A stretch of DNA of 38,142 nucleotides, from NCBI GenBank assembly GCA_944359015.1, contig CALVSK010000005.1:1-38142 (forward strand), given 5' to 3'. A program made the position numbers and the translations under genes. Of this stretch, positions 1-8,083 are shown one piece after another (the stretch's first letter is position 1; each line of letters opens with the position of its first letter). This DNA comes from an uncultured Bacilli bacterium. GTDB lineage: Bacteria; Bacillota_I; Bacilli_A; RF39; UBA660. The notes under the pieces are model-generated. The model was not told where the DNA came from and made no database searches. It was given only the letters and a program-made list of their open reading frames with translations.

Positions 1-120
1 CACTTCTTCAACTACTGAATCTACCACTTCTTCAACTACTGAATCTACCACTTCTTCAACTACTGAATCTACCACTTCTTCAACTACTGAATCTACCACT
101 TTTTCAACTACTGAATCTAC
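1..120 (+). repeat. 24-bp in-frame tandem repeat (5 units)
   Basis: Five head-to-tail copies of a 24-bp unit, with single-base variation only in the last (TTC to TTT context at about 103). Each unit is exactly eight codons (TSSTTEST), so the repeat is a protein stalk and not an intergenic array. The array runs into the window edge, so its length is unknown. Such arrays commonly vary in copy number. Confidence 0.9.
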
Positions 121-391
121 CACTTCTTCTACCACAACTGAAAATCCATGCGCTTTTGAAATATCTGAAATAAACATTTTAAATAGCGTTTCTAAGGAAC
201 AAGAAGCCTTAGCAGCAATCCTTATAGCAGAAAGTCAAAAAATTAGGTTTGCAACAGAACATTGTAATGAATGTAAAGATTTAATATGTGTTAATAAATC
301 CGTAGAATCAATGCTAGCAACAATTACGAATTTAGAAATAGTGTTGCAAAATAAAATTAAAATAGTCAAAGATTTTTGTAAGGATTGCTAG
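1..391 (+). CDS. Thr/Ser-repeat surface protein, C-terminal part (5' end outside window)
   Basis: Open from the window edge to a TAG at 389-391 (frame of position 2). It begins with five tandem 24-bp units encoding TSSTTEST (the fifth has Phe for one Ser), followed by about 85 residues starting NPCAFEIS. That tail is predicted helical and has four later Cys in two close pairs plus a final KDC (NECKDLIC ... DFCKDC). Its pattern (SV..QEALAAILIAESQK ... VNKSVESMLATITNLEIVL) recalls a helical module of spore-surface or collagen-like proteins in Bacilli and Clostridia; that likeness is from memory and not certain. The Thr/Ser repeats are typical of an O-glycosylated stalk, and the next gene is a glycosyltransferase overlapping the stop codon. 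N-terminus, signal peptide and full repeat number cannot be seen. Confidence 0.7.
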   Translation, partial: TSSTTESTTSSTTESTTSSTTESTTSSTTESTTFSTTESTTSSTTTENPCAFEISEINILNSVSKEQEALAAILIAESQKIRFATEHCNECKDLICVNKSVESMLATITNLEIVLQNKIKIVKDFCKDC

Positions 392-1680
392 TGAAAATAG
401 CAATTCTTACAATGTTTAATGGCTTAAGCCAAACTTATTCATTGGTAAATGTAGTAGCAGAACATATTAAAATGTTTCTTGATAATAATATTGATACTAC
501 TATATTTGTTAGTGAATCCTTTAATGATAAAGAAAAATGGGGTATTTATAAAGATAAAAGATTAAAGTGGGAAAAGATAGTTAATAAATTTAATAATAAA
601 CAATTAAAATGGTATGATTATTCAAATCCGTTAGGTAAGTTACATGATACTTTTTATGATGAAGCAAAAATTATTTCACAAGATTTCATTAATAAATTAC
701 AAAATTTTGATATTTGTATTATGCATGATATTTTATATCAAGGATGGCATTATATTCATAATGTTGCAATTAGAGAAGCACAAAAAAAATTGCCAAATTT
801 AAAGTTTATCGCATTTACGCACTCTTTTCCAGAAAAACGTCCAAATAAAATAGCTGAAGAAATGAAATATCGGTATGTTGATATGCCAAATACAATTTTT
901 GCTTATCCAACAAAATCTGGATTAAAAGCATTAGCTAATCAATACAATATCTCAAAAGAAAAGTGCGTAGTTATTAATAACTCTATTTCTTTATTAGAAT
1001 TGTTAAGTCCAGAAGTTATGCAATTAAATAGAATTATTAACTTTAGTGAATCAGAAATAATAATTGTATATCCAGCTAGACTGACTCCCAATAAAAAACA
1101 AGATAAAGTTGCTGCACTAGCAGGTGCAATAAAGTCTGTATCTGGCAAATCCTTAAAACTAATTTTTTGTGATTTTCCATCTATGGATATATCGAGTGAT
1201 TTATATAAAAAATTAATTATTAATACAGGAATTTATTATGGGCTAAATAAAGAAGACATTGTTTTTACTTCTGATAATGGATTTCCAAATGGATTTCCAA
1301 GAAATAGCGTTTTAGATTTATTTAGTATGTCAAATATATTTGTTTGTCCATCTTTTTCAGAATCTTTTGGATTAACAGTTATTGAAGCTGCTAGTAAAGG
1401 TAATATTATTATTTTAAACAAAAAAGTTCCTGCACTTGAAGAATTAGGAAAAAATTTAAATAGTTATTTTATGAATTGGGATGCTTTAAATAATGGCTAT
1501 GTAACTCATGAAAAATATAATCCCAATGAAAAAAAATATTACATCGATCATGCCAAAGCTATTAATAAAAGGTTATATGATTCAGTAATATATGCAAAAA
1601 CAAAGGCACGTTTAGAATACAGTAGCAACTACATTTTTAAAAATCAATTTTATCCTTTATTAAAAAAACTTTCGCAATGA
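391..1680 (+). CDS. GT4-family glycosyltransferase
   Basis: About 429 residues with two Rossmann-type halves. The C-terminal half carries the GT4/GT-B signature: a YPARLTPNKKQDKV donor-domain start and the E-x7-E motif in SESFGLTVIEAASKG. I chose GTG at 391 over the upstream TTG at 385: it reads MKIAILTMFN, AAGGA lies 7-11 bases upstream, and the start shares a base with the stop of the repeat protein (TAGTG), which implies translational coupling. No membrane segment, so it is cytosolic. The likely role is transfer of an NDP-sugar, plausibly onto the Thr/Ser repeats of the upstream protein; acceptor and sugar are inference. Confidence 0.8.
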   Translation: MKIAILTMFNGLSQTYSLVNVVAEHIKMFLDNNIDTTIFVSESFNDKEKWGIYKDKRLKWEKIVNKFNNKQLKWYDYSNPLGKLHDTFYDEAKIISQDFINKLQNFDICIMHDILYQGWHYIHNVAIREAQKKLPNLKFIAFTHSFPEKRPNKIAEEMKYRYVDMPNTIFAYPTKSGLKALANQYNISKEKCVVINNSISLLELLSPEVMQLNRIINFSESEIIIVYPARLTPNKKQDKVAALAGAIKSVSGKSLKLIFCDFPSMDISSDLYKKLIINTGIYYGLNKEDIVFTSDNGFPNGFPRNSVLDLFSMSNIFVCPSFSESFGLTVIEAASKGNIIILNKKVPALEELGKNLNSYFMNWDALNNGYVTHEKYNPNEKKYYIDHAKAINKRLYDSVIYAKTKARLEYSSNYIFKNQFYPLLKKLSQ

Positions 1681-1690
1681 AAGTTTTTTT
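1662..1690 (+). terminator. Rho-independent terminator of the glycosyltransferase
   Basis: Arms AAAAAACTTTC and GAAAGTTTTTTT around a GCAAT loop; the stop codon sits inside the hairpin. It separates this unit from the convergent ATPase gene. The 1691-1850 stretch is AT-rich with no gene seen. Confidence 0.75.
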
Positions 1691-1850
1691 AATTGTAATT
1701 TCAACCACACCATTTAATACAATTTTATCAAACAACAATAATATGTTTTAAAATATAGATTAAGTTTATAATTAATACCTAGTTTTATATTATTTTTTCT
1801 TATTTAAATTTTATTAATTATTTTTATTTTATAAAAAAATATATTAACTA

Positions 1851-4475
1851 TTATTCATCTTTAAATATTAATACAATTAAAGGCTTTATTAATTCTAAAA
1901 TAATAAATGATGCTATGTTAACTAAAATAACAAAAGTAAATTGTGAAAAACTAATTATATTAAGCCCAAAAAGTTTTCCTAGTGGTGTAAAAAATACAAC
2001 AAGTTGAAGTAAAAATAAAAATAATATTCCGATATTTAAATGTTTATTACTAAATATTCCTTTTTCAAATATTCTTTCTTTTAATGATCTACAATTATAA
2101 GCAAAAACAAATTCATTCATTATTATACTAAACAACGCTAATGTTTGTGCTATGTTACTTCCCATATTTTTAAACATAAAATATACAAATAAACTTATTC
2201 CAGTTTCCAATATTACTGAGATAAATAAAAATGCTAAAAAGAATTTTGTAAATATTTTTTTATTAAGTCCATTTGGCTTTTTTTTCATATTATTATTTGA
2301 AGCACCTTCAAAAGCCAATGCTATAGATGGTATTGTATCTGCTACTAAATCAATATATAAAACATGTATTGCCGTTATAATACTACTTCCTGTAAACATT
2401 CCTATTAAAATAATGGCTATTTCTGTAAAATTGCTTGATAAATTGTATAAAACATTTGTAATTACATTGTCATATATTCTTCTTCCTTCAGATACGGCGG
2501 TTGTAATTGTTTTATATGAATCATCTAAAAGTATAATATCTGCAACATTTTTAGTTACATCTGTTCCACTTTTTCCCATACCTATTCCAACGTTTGCAAG
2601 TTTCATAGCTGGTGCATCATTTACACCATCACCAGTCATTGCAACTACTTTTCCCATTTTTTGGAGTGCCGTTACTATTTGGACTTTATTTTCTGGACTA
2701 ACACGAGCAAATACAGAATATTTGCTTACATATTCAATTATGTCATCATTACTTAAATTAGTAAGGATTGAAGCATTTATTCCTTCATTATCACTTTGAC
2801 ATATGCCCACTTCTTTACCTATTGCTAATGCTGTTTCTAAATTATCTCCTGTTATCATTATAGGTCTTATGTGTGCTTCTTTACACATTGCAATAGATTC
2901 TTTTACATCTTTTCTTGCTGGGTCTTTTAAACCTATAAGCCCAACTAAAATTAAATTGTCTTCTTCATTAACATAATCTTCTTCTTTTTTTATTGATGAA
3001 GTTATTTCTTTATAAGCAAATGCTAGCACTTTTAAAGCATTTTTAGATAATTCTTTTTCAATTTCTAAATATTCTTCTTTTATTTTTTTATTTATTTTTT
3101 CTATTTTTCCATTAATTAAAATTTTTTTACTTTTTTCTAATATTGATGATAAACTTCCCTTTGTATATATAAATAAACTATTATTATTTTCACATATTAC
3201 ACTCATCATTTTTCTATTAGAATCAAATGGTAATTCTATTATTTTTTTATTTTCTTTATTTATTTTATTTAAATTTACTTTTTCTTTTGTTAAATAATTA
3301 CTTAAAGCAACTTCTACTGAATCTCCCATAAATTTATTATTATCAAGAGTTGCGTTATTACAAATAGCCATTATATTTATCAATTCAGTATATGATTTTA
3401 TATTCTTTAAATTTATAATCTCGTTATTGGTAAAAATCTTAATGACTTCCATTTTATTTGTAGTTAAAGTTCCTGTTTTATCTGTACAAATTATTTCTGT
3501 TGCTCCAAGTGTTTCTATTGCAGCCATATTTCTAACAATTGATTTTTTCTTGGCCATTTCGCTAACACCAATTGAAAGAGTTGCTGTTATAGCTATTGGT
3601 AAACATTCTGGTACACTAGCTACAATCATTGAAATACATAGCATTATTACATTTAACAATGAATAATCCATAAATAAACCATAGCATAAAACAAATGCTA
3701 CTAAAAATGCTGCAATTCCAGATATAAATGCACTTATTTTTTTTACTTTTACTTCAAGTGGTGTTATAGGTTCAATATCTTTATCTAAAGTTGATGCGAT
3801 TTTTCCAAGTTCTGTATTCATTCCTGTTGCAGTTACTATTGCTTCAATTTTTCCTGCTACTAAAATTGTTCCTGAATATATCATGTTGTGTCTTTCAGCT
3901 ATTAACAGTTTTTTATCATAAGTTTTGTCATTTTTATCAATATTTAAGCTTTCTCCAGTCAATATTGATTCATCGCATTTTGCAAAATAACTTTTTACTA
4001 TTCTAGCATCTGCTGGTATTTTATCACCGGCTTCTAAAATAATATAATCACCTCTTACTAAGTCTTTTGAATTTATTTTAATTATCTTTCCATCTCTTTT
4101 AACAGTTGTCCATAACGCTGAATATTTTTTTAATTTTTCAACGGCATCTTCTGCTTTGGATTCTTGTAAATATCCCATAAAACAATTTATTAATGTTGTT
4201 CCTAAAATAACTATTGGTTCTAAATAATCACCATTTGTAAATATAGCATAAAATAATGACATCAAACCTACTATTATTAAAAGTATTATCATTATATTTT
4301 TAAATTGATCAATAAATATTTTTAATTTGCTTTTCTTTTTCTTGTTTATTAATATATTTTTTCCAAATATGTTTAATCTTCTTCTTACTTCTTGTTCACT
4401 TAATCCATTTAAGGAAGTTTTATACTCTTCTAATATTTCATTTATACTTTTTTTGTAGGCATCATTTTCTTTCAC
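1851..4475 (-). CDS. P-type calcium-type cation ATPase
   Basis: About 874 residues, normal for P2A/P2B pumps: ATP-driven export of Ca2+ (or a related divalent cation) across the cell membrane. Numbering from the upstream ATG at 4487, it shows an N-terminal cation-ATPase domain, TGES (about 177-180) in the actuator domain, the phosphorylation motif DKTGTLT (about 336-342), the hinge motif MTGDGVNDAPA, and about ten membrane segments. TM4 reads VPECLP in place of the usual PEGLP, keeping the ion-binding Glu. TM6 has a DLVADTIP motif resembling the single-site Ca2+ pump pattern. The GTG at 4475 is preferred over ATG 4487 because GGTGAT lies 4 bases before it and the predicted transcript begins at about 4486. 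It has its own promoter. Exact ion specificity is not proven. Confidence 0.9.
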   Translation of the reverse strand: MKENDAYKKSINEILEEYKTSLNGLSEQEVRRRLNIFGKNILINKKKKSKLKIFIDQFKNIMIILLIIVGLMSLFYAIFTNGDYLEPIVILGTTLINCFMGYLQESKAEDAVEKLKKYSALWTTVKRDGKIIKINSKDLVRGDYIILEAGDKIPADARIVKSYFAKCDESILTGESLNIDKNDKTYDKKLLIAERHNMIYSGTILVAGKIEAIVTATGMNTELGKIASTLDKDIEPITPLEVKVKKISAFISGIAAFLVAFVLCYGLFMDYSLLNVIMLCISMIVASVPECLPIAITATLSIGVSEMAKKKSIVRNMAAIETLGATEIICTDKTGTLTTNKMEVIKIFTNNEIINLKNIKSYTELINIMAICNNATLDNNKFMGDSVEVALSNYLTKEKVNLNKINKENKKIIELPFDSNRKMMSVICENNNSLFIYTKGSLSSILEKSKKILINGKIEKINKKIKEEYLEIEKELSKNALKVLAFAYKEITSSIKKEEDYVNEEDNLILVGLIGLKDPARKDVKESIAMCKEAHIRPIMITGDNLETALAIGKEVGICQSDNEGINASILTNLSNDDIIEYVSKYSVFARVSPENKVQIVTALQKMGKVVAMTGDGVNDAPAMKLANVGIGMGKSGTDVTKNVADIILLDDSYKTITTAVSEGRRIYDNVITNVLYNLSSNFTEIAIILIGMFTGSSIITAIHVLYIDLVADTIPSIALAFEGASNNNMKKKPNGLNKKIFTKFFLAFLFISVILETGISLFVYFMFKNMGSNIAQTLALFSIIMNEFVFAYNCRSLKERIFEKGIFSNKHLNIGILFLFLLQLVVFFTPLGKLFGLNIISFSQFTFVILVNIASFIILELIKPLIVLIFKDE

Positions 4476-4492
4476 TAGTATCACCATTATTT

Positions 4493-4520
4493 ATTATATC
4501 ATTATTAATTTTTAATACAA
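4493..4520 (-). promoter_or_regulatory. Sigma-A promoter of the P-type ATPase
   Basis: -35 TTGTAT (4515-4520), 16-base spacer, -10 TATAAT (4493-4498) on the minus strand. Transcription would start near 4486, which leaves no leader for an ATG at 4487 and supports the GTG start. Confidence 0.6.
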
Positions 4521-4529
4521 ATAATTAAT

Positions 4530-4561
4530 AAAAAAAATAAAAAGATTTAACACTTTTTATT
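4530..4561 (-). terminator. Terminator of the MATE/kinase gene
   Basis: Arms AATAAAAAG and CTTTTTATT with an 8-base loop, followed by a U-run on the minus strand. The gene's stop codon lies in the stem. Confidence 0.7.
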
Positions 4562-6506
4562 TATTTAATACATTTTTAATAGCTTTAACTGTTCCACCTA
4601 TACCTAATTTATCAACATTTATCGCTAAGTCATAATTTGTAAAATCTTTCCATTTACGATTTGTGTAATATTCGTAATGTTTTGCTCTATCTTTATCAAC
4701 TTTCTTTATATTTTTAATAGCTTCGTCTTTACTTAATCCATAATATTTTGTACATCTTTTAATTTTATTATCTAAATCACTATATAAATATATTTTATAA
4801 ACATTTTTATTATTTTCTAGTACATAATCTGCACATCTTCCTATAATTACACATGGTTCTTTAGATATCTTTTTAATAATTTCAGATTCTGTAATAAATA
4901 TATTATCATCATTATTATAAAAAATACTATAATTATTTTTTATTTGTTCATTAGCTTTGATATAACTTTCTGATAGTCCAGATTTTTCTGCGGTTAATTT
5001 TATTAATTCTTTATCATAAAATTTAATTTTTAATTCTTTAGCCAATAATTTACCTACGTATCTTCCACCAGAACCATATTCTCTAGATATTGTTATAACT
5101 AAATCTTTTGGTATATCATTTACTTCTAGTGCTACTTTATTATCATTAACCGTTATTTCTTTATGTTGCATTTTATTATCAATAAATAAAATGCTAAATG
5201 CAACAATAAAGGATATGACATCTGCAATAAGTGCTGCCCAAAGCATTCCAACAACACCATTCATACTTGCTAATATTATTAATGATGGAATAAATATTAT
5301 AATGTCTCTTAATAATGAAATAATCATTGATTTAAATGGTTTACCCATAGATTGCAAGTATATACTGCAGCTTTTAGTTATACATGTAAATATAATACCT
5401 GCTAAGTAAATACGAAAACACATTAATGCATATTCATTGTATAATGCACTCTCACTACCAAAAATATTAATAATATATTGTGGAAAAAATTGAAATATTA
5501 TAAATGCTATAATACCTATTATCGTATTTGTTGTTAAAATTAACTTAAAAGTTTTTTTAACTCTTTCAATATTTCCTGCTCCATAATTATATCCTATTAT
5601 TGGTTGTCCCCCAATAGATGTTCCAATAACTAATGCAATTACTATAGCAAAAACTTTCATTACAATCCCTACTACTGATAATGGGATATCTGCACCAAAT
5701 TTTGATAAAGTTCCATATTTAACTATCATATTATTTGCTACCGCTATTACTATTACAATTGATATTTGAGTAATAAAACTTGATATTCCTAACGTGCTAA
5801 TTTTTTTACAAATGTTTCTATCTAGTCTTAATGTGACTTTTGATAATTTTAATTTTTTTGGTTTAACAAAATATATTAAAGTAAAAATGCAAGATATTAT
5901 TTGTCCCACAATAGTTGCAATGGCGGCTCCTTTAACCTCTAAATCAAAAACAAAGATTGCTATTGGATCTAAAATTATATTTAATATTGCTCCAATTAAT
6001 GTTGCAAACATTGCATATTTTGGTGAACCGTCTGCTCTAATTATACCATTTAATCCTGATGTCAAAATATAAAATGGAATTCCCATTAATATTATTTGAA
6101 AATAATCTTTTGCATAAGTATATGACCCTTGTGTTACACCAAATATTTTTAATATTTGTTCTTGAAACGTAAAAGCAAGTAATGCTACTATTATAGAAAC
6201 AATTAACAATAAAACAATAGAATTTCCTACTCCTTTATTGGCATTTTTATAATCTTTTTTTCCTAGATAAAGACTAAAAATTGCTGATGCTCCATCGCCA
6301 ATAAGTAAAGCAAGTGCTAATGCAATTACTGTAAAAGGGTAGACTACATTCGTTGCTGCATTTCCTAAATAGCCAACCCCATTCCCAATAAATATTTAAT
6401 CAACTATGTTATATAACGCACTAACAAGCATAGAAATTATACATGGTATTGAAAAATTAATTAATAATTTTCCTATTTTTTCATTTCCTAAATCTAAATT
6501 TTTCAA
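4557..6506 (-). pseudogene. MATE efflux transporter fused to cytidylate-kinase-like domain, interrupted by a nonsense codon
   Basis: The full frame runs from a TTG at 6506 (AAGGAG 5 bases upstream) to 4557, about 650 codons. It starts MKNLDLGNEKIGKLLINFSI, typical of MATE Na+/drug antiporters, with about 12 membrane segments over the first 450 residues. The C-terminal 190 residues (from VITISREYGSGG, with IGRCADYVL) form a cytidylate-kinase-like P-loop domain; such MATE-kinase fusions are known in Bacillota. Codon 37 is TAA (6396-6398) where family members read VDQIFIG, so a single CAA-to-TAA change has cut the gene. Frame is kept on both sides. The longest open part is 4557-6209 (550 aa), which lacks the first membrane segments. 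It could be a fresh pseudogene, a sequencing or assembly error, or a readthrough site. Confidence 0.8.
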
Positions 6507-6563
6507 CCTTTCTCCTTCCTTCATTTTGTATAAATATTTATCTATTTTGTGTGAGCATTATGC

Positions 6564-6592
6564 ATTATAGCACAAAAAAATTTTTTGTGTAA
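6564..6592 (-). promoter_or_regulatory. Promoter with embedded inverted repeat upstream of the MATE gene
   Basis: On the minus strand, -35 TTACAC (6587-6592), 17-base spacer, -10 TATAAT (6564-6569). The spacer is almost filled by a perfect 9-bp inverted repeat, CACAAAAAA-A-TTTTTTGTG (6571-6589), positioned like a repressor operator. The repressor is not identified. Confidence 0.6.
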
Positions 6593-6604
6593 GTAAAAAT
6601 TTAC

Positions 6605-6637
6605 ATTAAAAAAGAAGTATTTTTTAATACCTCTATA
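6605..6637 (-). terminator. Terminator of the cohesin/dockerin operon
   Basis: Stem GAGGTAT / ATACTTC (one G-U pair) at 6608-6633, followed by a U-run on the minus strand just after the cohesin gene. Confidence 0.7.
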
Positions 6638-6639
6638 TA

Positions 6640-8073
6640 TTATTTTTTATTTTTTTTCTTTTTTGATTTTTTTTCTAATATATCATATGTTTCTTCTTCA
6701 TTGTTTTTTTCAGTCAATTCAATTATTTCATTTTTCTTATCTTCTTTTTTGATTTCAATGTTTTTTGTTTCTAACTTTTCTTCATTTTTTACTTTCTTCT
6801 TTTTCTTTTTGCGAGTACATAATAATATTATAAACATTAACACTAATATAGCACTAAAACCTATGATAATGTAAGAATATAGTTTATTTTGTTTTGTTAA
6901 TTTATTAATTATTTCATCATCATATTTTATAATACTTTGACTATCTTTGTCATAAGTAAAAAAACCTTCTTCACCTGTTTCAATATTTATTCCATAGATT
7001 ACCACAAATCTCGAAGATTTCGTTACATAAAAAGCATCATATTCTATTTCATTAATTGTAATTTTACCTTTTTCATATCCTTCTAAAATTTTGTCTGTTT
7101 CTTTTGGATATATCGTTAAATTACTTCCTTTAATTTCATTATAAATACTATATTTATTTGTTTCTTGATTGTATATATATAAATTAATATTTCCTTCGCT
7201 ATCTTTTAAACCAACTAATAAAATATTTGTATAATCATTTTTATAAGCGGGAATATCAAATTCATTTATTTTTACAGTTGTTTCTTGATATGCGTTCGCT
7301 GCTGGTAAATATTCTTTTATTTTTACTACAGTTAAATCTTTTCCATCTATTGTTACATTAATGGGATTGCTATCTTTTACTTCTACCGTTAAAGTATAAG
7401 TTTTTTCTGCTCCATTTTGGGCTCTTACTACTATTTCAAATGTATTTGTTCCTTGAGTAACTTCAAATGTTCCATCACCACTTACTGTTGCTGTAGAATC
7501 ATTTTTTGTTGCTTTTATAGTTACTTCTTTTGTATCTTCTGGAACTGTAACTGTATAATTTGTTACATCTTTAGAAAATTCTTCATTTAATTCAAACCCT
7601 TCGACAGATAAGCTTTTTAAATCATTATCTTTTGAATAGGTGGCTTCTAATTCTTCTTGTGTCATTATTTTTATTGTTTTACTACCAGCACTTAAACTCA
7701 TTTCACTCATGTCATCATAAGCAAATGCTTGATAACTAGCCATGCTTACTTTTGTACTACCTTTTTTTAATGTTTTAAATTTAAATGTATAACTTTTGCT
7801 AGTTATTCCTGATGACGAATTAACCATACTGATTCCACCGGCTTCACTGGTTGCACTAATTAATTGCAAATAATTTTTATCATAATTTAAGTCCATATCC
7901 CAACTACCTATTTTAGTGGAACTAGATAATTTTACTGTTATTGTTACAGTATTTCCAATTACGGCTTGAGATGTTCCAGTAATGCTTATTGACCCCGATG
8001 CAGCATTAACACTTAACGGAAATATTATTAAACAGATTAATAATGTTATTACTCCTTTTATTCTTTTTATCAT
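6640..8073 (-). CDS. Membrane-anchored cohesin-domain surface protein
   Basis: 477 residues. Signal peptide 1-24; a cohesin-type beta-sandwich at about 26-140 (GSISITG..., SWDMDLNYDKNYLQLISA, MASYQAFAYDD); a cadherin-like beta-sandwich at about 150-232 (LKSLSVEGFELNEEFSKDVTNY pattern); a unique 240-395 region; one membrane helix at about 399-420; and a highly charged Lys/Glu cytoplasmic tail of about 57 residues. The outward cohesin would bind a dockerin, and the gene just upstream in the same operon (10-bp gap) encodes one. The start has AAGGAGG 6 bases before ATG. Its likely job is to hold the glucosaminidase at the membrane surface. The domain calls are good; the partner choice is inferred from adjacency. 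Confidence 0.8.
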   Translation of the reverse strand: MIKRIKGVITLLICLIIFPLSVNAASGSISITGTSQAVIGNTVTITVKLSSSTKIGSWDMDLNYDKNYLQLISATSEAGGISMVNSSSGITSKSYTFKFKTLKKGSTKVSMASYQAFAYDDMSEMSLSAGSKTIKIMTQEELEATYSKDNDLKSLSVEGFELNEEFSKDVTNYTVTVPEDTKEVTIKATKNDSTATVSGDGTFEVTQGTNTFEIVVRAQNGAEKTYTLTVEVKDSNPINVTIDGKDLTVVKIKEYLPAANAYQETTVKINEFDIPAYKNDYTNILLVGLKDSEGNINLYIYNQETNKYSIYNEIKGSNLTIYPKETDKILEGYEKGKITINEIEYDAFYVTKSSRFVVIYGINIETGEEGFFTYDKDSQSIIKYDDEIINKLTKQNKLYSYIIIGFSAILVLMFIILLCTRKKKKKKVKNEEKLETKNIEIKKEDKKNEIIELTEKNNEEETYDILEKKSKKKKNKK

Positions 8074-8083
8074 TTATTCCTCC

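Noticed and set aside
1-120. Tandem 24-bp repeats as a CRISPR array
   Set aside because: Units are contiguous with no spacers and translate in frame to TSSTTEST.
2152-4006. Plus-strand open frames inside the ATPase region
   Set aside because: They are antisense to a protein with full P-type ATPase motifs and have no recognisable domains.
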